Shown: positions 1 to 11,434 of the stretch, in pieces
Layout: each line of letters starts with the position of its first letter
Position numbering within the stretch: the stretch's first letter is position 1
The notes under the pieces: model-generated
Told to the model about the DNA's origin: nothing
The model's database searches: none
The model's input: the letters and a program-made list of their open reading frames with translations, nothing else
NCBI GenBank assembly: GCA_016707895.1
Contig: JADJGV010000005.1
Span: 1 to 64,000, forward strand
Reading direction: 5' to 3'
Length of the DNA stretch: 64,000 nucleotides
DNA from: Myxococcales bacterium
GTDB lineage: Bacteria > Myxococcota_A > Polyangia > Haliangiales > Haliangiaceae
Program-made: the position numbers and the translations under genes

Positions 1-1
1 G

Positions 2-58
2 CTGGCGCCGATGATCGGCCGCGCGACCACGACGCCGCCGCGGCTCGCGCGCGCCTGA
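2..58 (+). CDS. C-terminal end of an upstream gene (partial)
   Basis: An open frame enters from the left edge and stops at TGA 56..58, giving 18 residues ending in PPRLARA. It is followed by a hairpin and a convergent gene, which fits the 3' end of a rightward gene. The piece is too short to assign a family, and chance openness is possible at this GC content. Confidence 0.3.
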   Translation: MAPMIGRATTTPPRLARA

Positions 59-137
59 GGTCAGCGCCTGTACGTGTTTCGGTCGAGCAGCGACCCACGC
101 ACCAGGCGTTTCGCGTCTCGGGTGGGGCCCCGCGGGG

Positions 138-159
138 GAGGGCGTGGCGACACGCCCTC
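138..159. terminator. Perfect GC-rich hairpin between convergent genes
   Basis: GAGGGCGTG and CACGCCCTC form a perfect 9-bp stem closed by a GCGA (GNRA-type) tetraloop. It lies between a rightward frame ending at 58 and a leftward gene ending at 168. There is no T-run, so it would be a bidirectional or Rho-assisted 3' end rather than a classical intrinsic terminator. Confidence 0.5.
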
Positions 160-167
160 ACAGGCTC

Positions 168-908
168 TCAGTCGGCGTACGACGCGCGCAGCATCTGGTC
201 GACGACGGCCGGCATGCGCCCGGATCGACCGCCGGCGTACTCGCGGCCGCGGACCCGCGCGCGCCACCTGACGCGCGCGACCCGCACGTCGTACCGACAG
301 AGGCGCTCCGGAGCGGCCGCCCGGCTCACGATCGCCATCACCTCGGGCGGCGACAACGCGATCGGCCGCCAGCGGTCGCCGTCGCGGCGCTCGAGCCGCA
401 ACGGCGCCACCAGCCGGAGGTCATGGTCATCGACGGTCAGGGTGAGGGCCAGCTCGCCGGCCGCGACGGCGGCGGCGGCGGCGGCGATGTCACGCGCCTC
501 CAGCCGATCGAACACCGCCATCAGCGCGCGCCCGGCCGGCGAGCCCACGGGCACCGCGGCGCGGTCGACGGCGATCATCGCCTCGCTGGGCTGATCGGCG
601 ATCGGCGAGCGCGCGAGCGCGGCCAGCAACGCGGCGCGCTCGTCGCGGACCTCGTCGGGGGCGGCCGCGTAGCGGAGGTCGATCGGCGGCGGCAGCCCGG
701 CCGACGTCTCGCGGGCCAGCCCGCCGCGGCAAGGCGTCACGCGCAGCTCGAACCGCGGTCGCGCCGCGGGATCGCCGAGCCGCCGCTGCGCCGCGCCGAT
801 CGCCTGTGGGGCGTGCCACCACACCCCGCACGCGGCGACCGACGGCGCGCCGGCGCGCGCGGTCGCCCACGCCACCCCGAGCCCCGCGACGAGCATCGCC
901 GGCGCCAT
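168..908 (-). CDS. Hypothetical membrane-anchored or secreted protein
   Basis: This is a 246-residue protein I do not recognise. The chosen ATG at 908 gives an N-terminus MAPAMLVAGLGVAWATARAG, which reads as a signal or anchor helix. Longer alternatives upstream add only Arg-rich, coding-unlikely sequence. The rest is Ala/Arg/Asp-rich with two Cys pairs (near VAACGVWW and VTPCRGG) and no catalytic motif I can name. It ends just inside the 138..159 hairpin and is divergent from the membrane protein at 1088. Envelope location is inferred from the N-terminus only. Confidence 0.6.
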   Translation of the reverse strand: MAPAMLVAGLGVAWATARAGAPSVAACGVWWHAPQAIGAAQRRLGDPAARPRFELRVTPCRGGLARETSAGLPPPIDLRYAAAPDEVRDERAALLAALARSPIADQPSEAMIAVDRAAVPVGSPAGRALMAVFDRLEARDIAAAAAAVAAGELALTLTVDDHDLRLVAPLRLERRDGDRWRPIALSPPEVMAIVSRAAAPERLCRYDVRVARVRWRARVRGREYAGGRSGRMPAVVDQMLRASYAD

Positions 909-1087
909 GGCCGCGCGCCACCGCCAGCGGCGCCATGGAAACCCAGCTGACTCAACGGCCACGGGGTTGGGACACCTGCGCGGCCCCACGGTTTCACCTG
1001 ATCGCCGTGCGACCGGACGGCTATCGGTGGGGCGCCGGGCCCTGCACGCCGCCGCCACATGGCCGATCCGATCGGCGACGAGCCTCG

Positions 1088-1972
1088 ATGCAGACCCTGG
1101 ACATCCGGACGCTGGTGCTGGTGGCGAGCGTCGCCGCGGCGGCCACCGCGGTGCTGTTCCTGGTCATCGGGCGCCCGCAGCGGCGCGTCGCACCCGAGCT
1201 GTCGCTGTGGGCGGCGGCGTTCGCGAGCAACGCCGTCGGGCTGACGCTGATCTACCTACGCGGGCTCATCCCGGCGGTGGTGTCGTTCACGGTGGCCAAC
1301 CTGCTGATCCTCGCCGCGACGCAGCTGCTGCTGGTCGGGCTCGACGTGTTCGTCGGGCAGCGGCGGCTCCGTCACCACGCGGCGTACTTCGCGGTCGCGG
1401 CCATGACCCTGTTCGCGGCGTCTCGCCACGGCGCGTACGCGGTGTTCGCGGGCACGCTCAGCGTCGTCCTGTTCGTGCCGGCGGTCGCGCTGTGTGTCCG
1501 GCTGCTGCGGATGCCCCAGCCCGGCATGCGCGCCGAGCGGGTGGTGCTGGTCGTGCTGTTCGTGATGGAGGGCGCGCTGCTGGTGATCCGCGGCGTCGGC
1601 GCCGCGCTCGGCCACAGCCAGGCCACGCTGTTCGCGCCGTCGCCGGCGACGATCCTGCTGTACTTCGGCGTCATCCTGGCGCCGATGCTGGTCGGCCCGG
1701 CGCTGCTGGCGCTGGTCGGGCGCCGCGAGCAGCTGGCCAAGGAGCGGCTGATCGGCGAGCTCACCACCGCGCTGGCCGAGGTGCGGACGCTGCGCGGCCT
1801 GCTGTCGATCTGCGCCTCCTGCAAGCAGATCCGCGACGACGCCGGCGCCTGGACCTCGGTCGAGCGCTACGTCGCGCGTCACTCCGACGCCGAGTTCACC
1901 CACGGCATCTGCCCGACCTGCGCGGCGCGCCTGTACCCCGACGACGGCGACGGCGGCGGCGCGGCGGCGTGA
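1088..1972 (+). CDS. Multi-pass membrane protein with C-terminal CxxC signalling tail
   Basis: The 294-residue protein has about seven hydrophobic segments (residues ~8-26, 35-55, 60-80, 95-130, 145-170, 185-215), then a short coiled stretch and the tail SICASCKQIRDD...GICPTCAARLYP. That tail (CxxCKxIRD, then HGICPxC) is common at the end of sensor kinases and membrane-bound diguanylate cyclases, where the four Cys probably bind a metal. Here no kinase or GGDEF domain intervenes, so it looks like a bare membrane sensor. Its TGA abuts the stop of the leftward sigma-54 activator with no gap (TGATCA). Confidence 0.7.
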   Translation: MQTLDIRTLVLVASVAAAATAVLFLVIGRPQRRVAPELSLWAAAFASNAVGLTLIYLRGLIPAVVSFTVANLLILAATQLLLVGLDVFVGQRRLRHHAAYFAVAAMTLFAASRHGAYAVFAGTLSVVLFVPAVALCVRLLRMPQPGMRAERVVLVVLFVMEGALLVIRGVGAALGHSQATLFAPSPATILLYFGVILAPMLVGPALLALVGRREQLAKERLIGELTTALAEVRTLRGLLSICASCKQIRDDAGAWTSVERYVARHSDAEFTHGICPTCAARLYPDDGDGGGAAA

Positions 1973-3288
<1,316 letters not shown>

Positions 3289-3292
<4 letters not shown>

Positions 3293-5949
3293 GGCGCGGC
3301 CTCGGCCAGCCACGCGCGGCACCGCGGCGCGGCCGGGCCCCAGGCCTCGACGGCGCGCGGTGGACGCACCACCCGCGCGCACGCGTCGGCGACGCCGCGG
3401 CGATCGCCGCGGGCGCGCGCCAGCCGCGCGATGGTCAGATCCTCGAGGATGGCCAGCCGCGCGTCGATGGTCACCGCGCGGGCGGCGGCCCACGCGGCGC
3501 CGGCCGCGGTCAGGTCGCCGCGGCGCTCGGCCAGCGCGCCGGCCAGCGCCGCGCGGAGCTCGGGCGTATCGGCGCCGTCGGCCTCGGCGGCGAGCGCGGC
3601 GTCGTCGGCGAGCGCCACCGCCAGCAGCATGCGCACGAGCCGCGGTGAGCTGTCGCCGCGGCGCTCGACCGGCGTGTCGCCATCGAGTCGCGCGGCGGCC
3701 GCCCGGAGCTGGTCGGGCGGCCGGTCGCCGGCCAGCGCGAGGATCGCCGCCTCCATCCCCAGCGTCATCCGCGCGAGGCCCGGGGCGCTGCTCGCGCGCT
3801 GCCCGAGGTACGCCGCCTCGGCGGCGGCGATGGCCGCGGGGTCGCCGGTGGCCTCGGCCAGGGCCCAGTCCAGCGGCCACGCCTCGGGGGGGCCGACCAG
3901 CGCGCGGGCGAACGCGACGTGGCCGCCCAGGGCGTGGGCCAGGGCCAGGCACCGGCGCATGTAGCGATCGAGGTCGCGCGGCGGGTGCGGGCGGTCGAGC
4001 GCGGCTTGCAGCGCCTGCGCCGCCGCCTCGTAGCGACCGCGGCGCAGGTCGACCTCGATGGCCCACAGCGCCCGCGCGTCGGGTTCGGCGACGTCGAGCG
4101 CGAAGGCCACCAGCGCGTCGTCGTCGTGGAGCATCGCGTAGTCGAAGACGTGCAGCGCGCCCAGGCCGAACCGCGGGAAGCGCGCCCGCAGCGCGCGGAA
4201 CGCGTCGATCGCGCCCGCGGGATCGCCGCCGTGGAAGCGCGCCTCGAACAGGCCGTAGGCCAGGTCGCGATCGTCGGGGCTGCGCGTCAACGCCGCGGCG
4301 AACCAGGCGATGGCCTCGGCGTAGCGGTGGTCGACGAACAGCGTCAGGCCCGTGATCGCGTCGCGGCGCGCCGGCGTCAGCTCGTCGAGCGGGATCGCCG
4401 CGACCGCCGCCCGGACCACGTCGGCGGCGGCGCCGCGCCACCACAGCGTGACCGCGCGGAAGTACGCGGCCTCGGCGTTGCCCGGCGCGAGGGCCACCGC
4501 GCTCGTCAGCGCGCGCTCGGCGGTCTCCAGGTCGGTCCGGGCCAGCGCGTCGATGCCGCGCGCCAGCGCGCCCTCGGCGTCGGCTGGCACCAGCGCGGGC
4601 GGCGCCAGCGTGACGGCGCGTCCCAGGACCGCGCTGGCGAGCTGGGGCGCCAGGTCGCGCAGCACGCGGGGCACGTCGGCCCCCGCCGCGTGGCGCTCCC
4701 AGCGCGCGAGCTCGCGCCCGTCGACGCGCCGCAACCGCACCGCCAGCCGCCACGGCGGGGCCTCGCCGTCGAGAGCGCCGTCGACCACCACCGTCGCGCC
4801 GCGCGCCGCCGCGGCCTGCCGCCACGCCGCGTCGTCGGTGCCGACCACGTGCTGGCGCAGCTCCTGGTAGTCGATCGTCGCCAGGCCGGGCACCGGCTGC
4901 AGCTCGACCGCCAGGATGTGCGGCAGGCCGTAGCGCGCGTAGTCGAGCGAGGGATCGCCGGTCGTGTCGTCGAACCCGAGCAAGGCCAGCCGCGGCGGCG
5001 CGGCCGCGGCCGGCAGCGACGACCGTCGGGGCGGGCGCAGCGCCAGCGTGGCGCCGCCGCCGATCATGGCGGCCGCCGCGACGATCGCGACCGCGCGGCG
5101 GGCGCGGCGGGGGCGCGGCACCAGCGCCTGCGCCATGGCGCCCGCGTCGCCGAAGCGCGCCGATGGCTCGTCGGCGACCGCCCGCGCGATCACCGCGGCC
5201 AGCGTGGCGTCGGCGCCGGCCCGGCGCAGGGCGGCGACCACGTCGCGCCCCGCCGCGCCGCGGTCGACGAAGCGCACGCCGGTGTACAGCTCGTAGGCCG
5301 TGGCGCCGACCGCCCACACGTCGACGGCGGGGGCCCGCCCGTCGCCGCGCAGCTGCTCGGGCGCCATGTAGGCCGGCGTGCCGACGCGCGCGTGCTCCGC
5401 CGTGATCGTGGGATCGCCCATCGTCGCGACGCCGAAGTCGGCCAGCTTGAGCTCACCGCCGCCGGTCAGCAGGAGGTTCGACGGCTTGACGTCGCGATGC
5501 ACGATCCCGGCGGCGTGGGCCGCCGCCAGCGCCGCCAGCAGCGCGCCGAGCCAGCGCCGCGCGTCGGTGGGCGTCACCCGCCGCGCCGCCAGGCGCTCGG
5601 CCACCGAGCCGCCGTCGACCAGCTCCATGATCAGGTACTCGCCGTCGGGATCGACGTCGTAGATGGTCACGATCCCGGCGTGGCGCAGCGCCGCGACCAG
5701 CCGCGCCTCGCGGGCGAACCGCAGGCGCAGCCGCGGATCGTCGCCGCGCAGGTGCTTGACCGCGACCTCGCGCCCGAGCTGGTGATCGAACGCCGCGTAG
5801 ACGGTCGCCATCCCGCCGCGCCCCAGCTCGCGCCCGAGGTCGTAGCGCGGCGGCAGGCTGGGCGGGCCCGGCAGATCGGCGGTGACCCCCGCGTCGTCGA
5901 ACGACGCGGTCACCGCGGTCGTGCGCCGTCCCTCCGGCGGTGCCGACAT
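3289..5949 (-). CDS. Hanks-type Ser/Thr protein kinase with C-terminal TPR-like region
   Basis: The protein has 886 residues. The kinase domain spans ~36-275: glycine loop GRGGMATVY, catalytic Lys65 (VAVKHL), HRDVKPSN with Asp152, DFG at 171-173 and APE near 197. One transmembrane helix follows at ~286-305. The extracytoplasmic part starts with a TolB-N-like segment (ALLGFDDTTGDPSLDYARYG) and continues with Ala-rich helical repeats typical of TPR arrays. This is the common myxobacterial receptor-kinase layout. It is first in a two-gene unit with the FHA activator. A TACCAT hexamer lies 6 nt before the ATG and there is no SD. Confidence 0.93.
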
Positions 5950-5955
5950 CGGCCC

Positions 5956-5961
5956 ATGGTA
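5956..5961 (-). promoter_or_regulatory. Candidate -10 box, leaderless start of the kinase gene
   Basis: TACCAT on the minus strand ends 6 nt before the ATG at 5949. No purine-rich SD lies between. It belongs to the window-wide TAnnAT-to-start pattern. No clear -35 is visible. Confidence 0.4.
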
Positions 5962-5980
5962 GCGCAGCCCCGCGCAGCGA

Positions 5981-7741
5981 TCACGCCCCGGCGTCGCGCA
6001 GGATGCCCTCGACCATCTGCCGGGCGATCGGGTGGTAGCTGGCGCCGGCCTTCGCGAACACCGCGCGCGCGCGGTCGCGGGTGCGCGGCTCCTTGGCCAG
6101 GGCGGTGTAGAGCGGCCGCAGGTACTTCATCCGGCCCTGCCGCGTCAGCACCTGCTCGACGCGATCGACCACGCCCAGCTCGCCGGCGCCCAGCGCCAAG
6201 GTCAGCCATGACACCAGCACGTCGTGGTTGGTGCCGGCGGTCAGCGCGAACCGCGCGTCGAGCTCGCGGCACAGCGCGGGCGACGCCGGCCGTGGCACCA
6301 GCTCGAGGTACAGCTGCCACTCGGTGGCGGTCCACCCCGCGATCTGCGCCGCGGTCGGCGCCACGCCGGTCAGCGCCAGCACCGCGTCGAGGCGCTCCGA
6401 GCGCGGCGCCTGGGCGCTGGCCGGGATGCCGGCGCCGTCGAGCCAGGCCGGCGCGTCGACCGCGGCCAGCGCGCCGGGCAGCGCCGCCTCGAGGTGGGCG
6501 CAGAAGTCGTCGGTGGTGATCGCGCCGAAGCGGAAGTCGGCGAGGTAGCGCTTGAGCCAGGCCTCGAACGCCGGCCGGCCGACCGCGGCCTCGATCGCGC
6601 ACAGGAAGAAGTAGCCCTTCTCGTAGGGCACCAGCGAGTACGCGTCGTCGGGATCGACGCCGTCGAGGTGGGTGCGCAGCCGGGTCAGCTCGGGCCGCGC
6701 CGCGAACCGCGCGATCGACTCGTCGAGCTCGCGTCGGCCGAGCGCCGCGTGCAACGACGCCACCGCCGGGCCCTCGAGCGCCTCGACGATGCGCCGCTCG
6801 GCGTACATCGTGAAGCCCTCGTTCAACCAGAAGTGCTCGGCGGTGGCGTTGGTCACCAGGTTGCCGGTCCACGAGTGCGCCAGCTCGTGCGCGACGACGC
6901 TGACCAGCGCGCGGTCGCCGGTGATCAACGTCGGGGTCAGGAACGTCAGCCGCGGGTTCTCCATCCCGCCGTACGGGAACGACGGCGGCATCGTCAGCAG
7001 ATCGAAGCGCTCCCAGTCGTAGGGGCCGAACAACGCCTCGGCGGCGCCGATCATCTGCTCGACCTCGGCGAACTCCCAGGCCGCGGCGTCGACGACGCTG
7101 GGCTCGGCCCACACCCGGCACCGCGGCGACAGGTCGCGCGACGCGAGGTCGCCGACGGCGAACGCCAGCAGGTACGGCGGGATCGGCTGCGGCATGTGCC
7201 ACGCCTCGACCGCGTGGTCGCCGTCGACGGTGCGGCCGCGGTGGGCGGCGGCCATCACGACGGTCAACGCCCGCGGCACCGTCAGCGTGGCGGCGTAGGT
7301 GATGCGCAGCCGCGGCGTGTCCTGCAGCGGCACCAGCGAGCGGGCGTGGATGGCCTGGCACTGGCTGAACAGGTACGGGTGCACGCCGCCGGCGGTCTGC
7401 GCCGGGGCCAGCCACTGCAGCGCCGACGCGGTCGGCGCGGTGCGGTAGGTCAGCGTCACCGCGCGGGTGTCGGCGGGCAGGGTCAGCGTCAGCCGCGCGC
7501 CCAGGATCGGATCGGGCGCGGCCAGCGCGAACGGCACCGGGCGCTGGTCCTGATCGACCGCCGCGGTGATCGTGAGATCGCGGGTGTCGAGGTCGAGGGC
7601 GCCGCCGGCCGGCGCGCGGAAGGTCAGCGTCGCCGTCGCGGCGAGGGTCTGGGTGGTGAAGTCGACGGTCGCGGCCCAGTCGAGGTGCGCGGTCTGAGCC
7701 TGGGCGTCGTCGGCGTACGAGTGCGGATCGCAGCGTGCCAT
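5981..7741 (-). CDS. M1 family metallo-aminopeptidase (leukotriene A4 hydrolase-like)
   Basis: This 586-residue zinc aminopeptidase removes N-terminal residues from peptides. It shows the substrate-binding motif GGMENPRLTF (the GAMEN equivalent) and HELAHSW followed 18 residues later by the third zinc ligand in WLNEGF, that is HExxH-x18-E. The sequence around PYGGMENPRLTFLTPTL is closer to LTA4 hydrolase/aminopeptidase B than to PepN. The C-terminal ~140 residues match the helical leukotriene-A4-hydrolase C domain by position. There is no signal peptide, so it is probably cytoplasmic. The ATG at 7741 has TAATAA 6 nt upstream; the gene diverges from the M36 protease. Confidence 0.93.
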   Translation of the reverse strand: MARCDPHSYADDAQAQTAHLDWAATVDFTTQTLAATATLTFRAPAGGALDLDTRDLTITAAVDQDQRPVPFALAAPDPILGARLTLTLPADTRAVTLTYRTAPTASALQWLAPAQTAGGVHPYLFSQCQAIHARSLVPLQDTPRLRITYAATLTVPRALTVVMAAAHRGRTVDGDHAVEAWHMPQPIPPYLLAFAVGDLASRDLSPRCRVWAEPSVVDAAAWEFAEVEQMIGAAEALFGPYDWERFDLLTMPPSFPYGGMENPRLTFLTPTLITGDRALVSVVAHELAHSWTGNLVTNATAEHFWLNEGFTMYAERRIVEALEGPAVASLHAALGRRELDESIARFAARPELTRLRTHLDGVDPDDAYSLVPYEKGYFFLCAIEAAVGRPAFEAWLKRYLADFRFGAITTDDFCAHLEAALPGALAAVDAPAWLDGAGIPASAQAPRSERLDAVLALTGVAPTAAQIAGWTATEWQLYLELVPRPASPALCRELDARFALTAGTNHDVLVSWLTLALGAGELGVVDRVEQVLTRQGRMKYLRPLYTALAKEPRTRDRARAVFAKAGASYHPIARQMVEGILRDAGA

Positions 7742-7747
7742 CAGCTG

Positions 7748-7753
7748 TTATTA
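7748..7753 (-). promoter_or_regulatory. Candidate -10 box (TAATAA) for the M1 aminopeptidase
   Basis: TAATAA on the minus strand ends 6 nt before the ATG at 7741. It is one of the strongest examples of the leaderless pattern because AT-rich hexamers are rare in this genome. Confidence 0.5.
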
Positions 7754-7804
7754 CCCGAATCTGCCCCGTGCGTCGCCGCACGCGATGCTGGGGACCTTCC
7801 CGTG

Positions 7805-7810
7805 TAAGGT
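7805..7810 (+). promoter_or_regulatory. Candidate -10 box for the M36 protease
   Basis: TAAGGT ends 7 nt before the ATG at 7818. The AAGG could alternatively serve as a weak SD at the same distance, so promoter and ribosome-site readings cannot be separated by eye. Confidence 0.3.
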
Positions 7811-7817
7811 GCCTGCC

Positions 7818-10800
7818 ATGATGCCTCGCCTGTTCTTGCGCTCGCTGCCGACCGCGGCCCTCCTGGCCGCGGCGGCGTGCTCCGACGGTGACCCCGCGCT
7901 GGCCACCGCGCCGGCGCCGCTGGTGACCGCGCCGCCCGAGCACCCCGCGCTGGCCCGGGTGCGGGTCGGCGATCGCGTGGTGGCGCCGGTCGCGACGCCG
8001 GCTGCGGCGGCGGCCGCTCACGTCCAGCGCCTGGCGCCGACCTGGGGCGCGCCGCGCGGCGTCGCGACCCTGGCGCCGGTGGCGAGCCTGCCGCTGGCCG
8101 GCGGCACGCTGGTGCGCTTGAGCCAGGCGGTCGACGGCGTGCTGGTCGATCGCAGCGAGCTGCGGGTGCTGGTGAGCCCCGACGGGGCGCTGCTCGCGGC
8201 GAGCGGCGTGCCGGTGCCGGCCGACCTGGCGCGCGATCGCAACGGCTGGCGGCTCGACGCCAGCGCCGCGCTGGCCGCGGTCACCGGCGTCGCCGTCGCG
8301 CCCAAGGCCGGCGCGACCGCCGACGAGGCGCGCTTCGCCGGCGGCGCGGGCGACGTCATCGTCGACGAGGCCCGGGTGCGCCGCCGCTGGTTCCGCGACG
8401 GCGACGCGCTGGTGCCGGCGTGGGTGGTCGAGGCCTTCACCTCGGCGCCCGACTCGACCACCAGCACCGCCGAGCGCGTCGTGGTCGCCGCCCGCGACGG
8501 CCGCGTGCTGGCGCGCCGCGACCTGACCGCCGACGCGTTCACCTACCGCGTGTGGGCCGAGACCGCTGGCGACCGCCGGCCGCTCGACGGCCCCACCGCC
8601 GACTTCTCGCCGCACCCGACCGGCGCCCCCGGCGCAGGCCGCCCGGCGTTCGTCCCGGCGCCGCTGGTGACGGTCGATGGCCTCAACCACCCGGCCGGCG
8701 GCGCCGCCGATCCGTGGCTGCCGGCCGGGGCCACCGAGACCGTCGGCAACAACGTCGACGCGTACACCGACCTCAACCCGCCCGGCGGCCTGACCGCCGG
8801 CGACTTCCGCGCCGCGACCACCGCGGCCGGCACGTTCGATCGCGCCTACGACGTGACCCGCGCTCCGCTGGCCTCGGCCGATCAGCAGGCCGCGGCGATC
8901 ACCCAGCTGTTCTACGGCATCAACTGGCTGCACGACGACTGGTACGACGCCGGCTTCACCGAGGCCGCCGGCAACGGCCAGACCTCGAACTTCGGCCGCG
9001 GCGGCGTCGAGGGCGACGCGCTGCTCGCCGAGGACCAGGACGACGCCAACGGCGGCTCGCGCAACAACGCCAACATGTCGACCCCCGAGGACGGCATGGC
9101 GCCGCGGATGCAGGTCTACCTGTGGAGCGGACCTGACGATCGCCGCCTGACCGTGCAGCCCACCGGCGCGACGCCGGCCACCCGCGCGCCCACCGCGTAC
9201 GGCCCACCCGCCTACGACCTGACCGGGACCGTGGTCGCTGGCCAGGACGGCGGCGGGGCCTCGGCCGACGACGGCTGCGAGGCGCTCACCACCCCGGTGA
9301 CCGGCCAGATCGCGCTGGTCAACCGCGGCAACTGCACCGGCAAGGTCAAGGCGGCCAACGCGCAGGCCGCGGGCGCCGTCGGCGTGATCATCGCCCACAA
9401 CGTCGCCGGCAGCGCGGCGCCGGGCCTGCCCGACGACGCCAACGTCACGACGCCGATCACGATCCCGGTGATGTCGGTCGGCAACGCCGACGGCGCCGCG
9501 CTGCGCGCCGCGCTGGCCAGCGGCGCGGTCACCGCGACGATGCACCGGACGCTGGCGCCCGAGATCGACGGCGCGGTCGACGCATCGCTGGTGGCCCACG
9601 AGTTCGGCCACTACGTCCACCACCGGCTCAGCGACTGCGGCACCGCGATGTGCGGCGCGATGAGCGAGGGCTGGGGCGACTTCATCGCGCTGTTGACGCT
9701 GGCCCGCGACGGCGACGACCTCGGCGGCGTCTACGCGATCGGCGGCGCGGCGTTCGGCGGCGATCCGTACTTCGGCCTGCGCCGCGCGCCGTACTCGACC
9801 GACGGCACCAAGAACGCGTTCAGCTACCGGCTGGTCGCCGAGGGCGAGCCGCTGCCGACCAGCCACCCGACCAGCGGCGGCGGGCCCAACTCCGAGGTCC
9901 ACAACGCCGGCGAGATCTGGGCCCAGGTGATGTGGGAGGGCTACGTCGCGCTGCAGCAGGCGCGCGGCAGCGCCAGCTTCGCCGAGACCCGCAAGACGAT
10001 GCAGCGCTACATCGTCGACGGCCTGCTGATGGCGCCGCCCGACGCGACGTTCACCGAGACCCGCAGCGCGATCCTGGCCGCGGCCCGCGCGGTCAGCCCG
10101 GCCGACGCCGCGACGCTCGCGGCCGCCTTCGCCCGGCGCGGGCTCGGCTCGTGCGCCGAGTCGCCGCCGCGCGGCTCCCAGGACTTCATCGGCGCGGTCG
10201 AGGACGCGACCGTGCGCGGCAACGCGGCGCCCGAGTCGGTGACGCTGGCGATCGACGTCAAGAACTGCGACAGCGACGGCGCGCTCGACGTCGGCGAGAC
10301 CGCGACGATCACCGTGCCGGTGGTCAACGTCGGCGCCGACGCGCTGGCCGGCGTGACGGTGACGGCGGCGACGACGACGCCGGGCCTGACCCTGCTGGCG
10401 ACGTCGGCCGACCTCGGCGCGATGGCGCCCGACGCCCGCGGCACCGCGACCTTCCAGGTCCGGCTCGACGCCGCGACCGGCCCGGCGGCCGCGACCGTCG
10501 ACGTGACCATCGCCGCCAGCGGCGGCTGCGTGACCACCCGCCAGGTGGTGCTGCCGGTGCGGCTGGCCGCCGACGACGTCGCCGCCGCGTCGGCGACCGA
10601 CGCCTTCGACACGCTGACCTCGCCGTGGACCAAGGACGGCCTCGACGCCGACCGCGCCTGGAACCTCGAGGGCGCGACCGCGCTCGATCGCCACTGGCGC
10701 GGCGCCGATCTCGGCACGCTCACCGACACCGCGCTGATCTCGCCGCCGCTCAAGGCCGGCGGCGGCGCGGTCACGGTCGCGTTCGATCACAGCTACCAGT

Positions 10801-11285
10801 TCGAGTTCTCGAGCGGCACCTACTTCGACGGCGGCGTCATCGAGGTCAGCACCGACGACGGCGCCACCTGGCGCGACGCCTCGACGCTGACCACCGTGCC
10901 CTACGACGGCGTGCTGACCGGCGACAGCGGCAACCCGCTGGCCGATCGGATGGCGTTCGGCGAGGCCAACCCGTCGTACCCGGGGCGCGACCGCCTCGTC
11001 CTCGACTTCGGCACCCAGCTGGCCAACCAGACGTTCCGCCTGCGCTTCCGCATCGGCACCGATCAGGCGGTCAGCGGCGAGGGCTGGATCATCGACAACC
11101 TCGTCGTCACCGGCCTCACCAACACGCCGTTCCCGACGGTGGCCGGCGACGCCGACGCCTGCGATCCGAGCCCGCCCGGTGAGGACGACGGCGGCTGCTG
11201 CAGCACCGGCGGCGGGCCGGGCGCGTCGGTGCTGGGTGGGCTGGGCGTCGCCGCGCTGCTGGGTCGCCGCCGCCGCCGCCGCTGA
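7818..11285 (+). CDS. Secreted M36 (fungalysin-like) metalloprotease with PA domain and MYXO-CTERM-like anchor
   Basis: The protein has 1155 residues and a lipoprotein-type signal (LAAAACSDGD). An N-terminal FTP-like propeptide region is followed by the catalytic part. Within it lies a PA insert (~470-570, with GQIALVNRGNCTGKVKAA). Then comes the zinc motif HEFGH (His594, His598) and the third ligand in SEGWGDF (Glu617), the M36 arrangement. Downstream are a CARDB-like beta domain (DSDGALDVGETATI) and a jelly-roll-like region. The C-terminus has CC, a hydrophobic helix and RRRRRR, resembling MYXO-CTERM sorting tails. It probably acts outside the cell as a predatory or nutritional protease. 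The lipobox and the MYXO-CTERM tail together are redundant and worth noting. Confidence 0.92.
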   Translation: MMPRLFLRSLPTAALLAAAACSDGDPALATAPAPLVTAPPEHPALARVRVGDRVVAPVATPAAAAAAHVQRLAPTWGAPRGVATLAPVASLPLAGGTLVRLSQAVDGVLVDRSELRVLVSPDGALLAASGVPVPADLARDRNGWRLDASAALAAVTGVAVAPKAGATADEARFAGGAGDVIVDEARVRRRWFRDGDALVPAWVVEAFTSAPDSTTSTAERVVVAARDGRVLARRDLTADAFTYRVWAETAGDRRPLDGPTADFSPHPTGAPGAGRPAFVPAPLVTVDGLNHPAGGAADPWLPAGATETVGNNVDAYTDLNPPGGLTAGDFRAATTAAGTFDRAYDVTRAPLASADQQAAAITQLFYGINWLHDDWYDAGFTEAAGNGQTSNFGRGGVEGDALLAEDQDDANGGSRNNANMSTPEDGMAPRMQVYLWSGPDDRRLTVQPTGATPATRAPTAYGPPAYDLTGTVVAGQDGGGASADDGCEALTTPVTGQIALVNRGNCTGKVKAANAQAAGAVGVIIAHNVAGSAAPGLPDDANVTTPITIPVMSVGNADGAALRAALASGAVTATMHRTLAPEIDGAVDASLVAHEFGHYVHHRLSDCGTAMCGAMSEGWGDFIALLTLARDGDDLGGVYAIGGAAFGGDPYFGLRRAPYSTDGTKNAFSYRLVAEGEPLPTSHPTSGGGPNSEVHNAGEIWAQVMWEGYVALQQARGSASFAETRKTMQRYIVDGLLMAPPDATFTETRSAILAAARAVSPADAATLAAAFARRGLGSCAESPPRGSQDFIGAVEDATVRGNAAPESVTLAIDVKNCDSDGALDVGETATITVPVVNVGADALAGVTVTAATTTPGLTLLATSADLGAMAPDARGTATFQVRLDAATGPAAATVDVTIAASGGCVTTRQVVLPVRLAADDVAAASATDAFDTLTSPWTKDGLDADRAWNLEGATALDRHWRGADLGTLTDTALISPPLKAGGGAVTVAFDHSYQFEFSSGTYFDGGVIEVSTDDGATWRDASTLTTVPYDGVLTGDSGNPLADRMAFGEANPSYPGRDRLVLDFGTQLANQTFRLRFRIGTDQAVSGEGWIIDNLVVTGLTNTPFPTVAGDADACDPSPPGEDDGGCCSTGGGPGASVLGGLGVAALLGRRRRRR

Positions 11286-11345
11286 GACCTTGGAGGGCCG
11301 CCGCGACCCGGACCTTTCCTCCACTTTCCCGTCGTCGCGGTCGGC

Positions 11346-11374
11346 TTGACCCTCCTGACGCGCCGCGGTACACC
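11346..11374 (+). promoter_or_regulatory. Candidate sigma-70-type promoter for the SCP2-like gene
   Basis: TTGACC (11346..11351), a 17-nt spacer and TACACC (11369..11374) lie about 60 nt before the ATG at 11435. The gene has a real leader and an SD (GGAGGA at 11422..11427), so it is not leaderless. Confidence 0.4.
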
Positions 11375-11434
11375 GCGCTTTCCATCGGGGCACGCAGGTG
11401 CGGCCCCAGGCTCAGTCTCACGGAGGATTCGTCA

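Noticed and set aside
5910..11393. Giant 1827-residue minus-strand protein
   Set aside because: It is an Arg/Gly/His-rich antisense shadow over the M1 and M36 protease genes, with no motifs.
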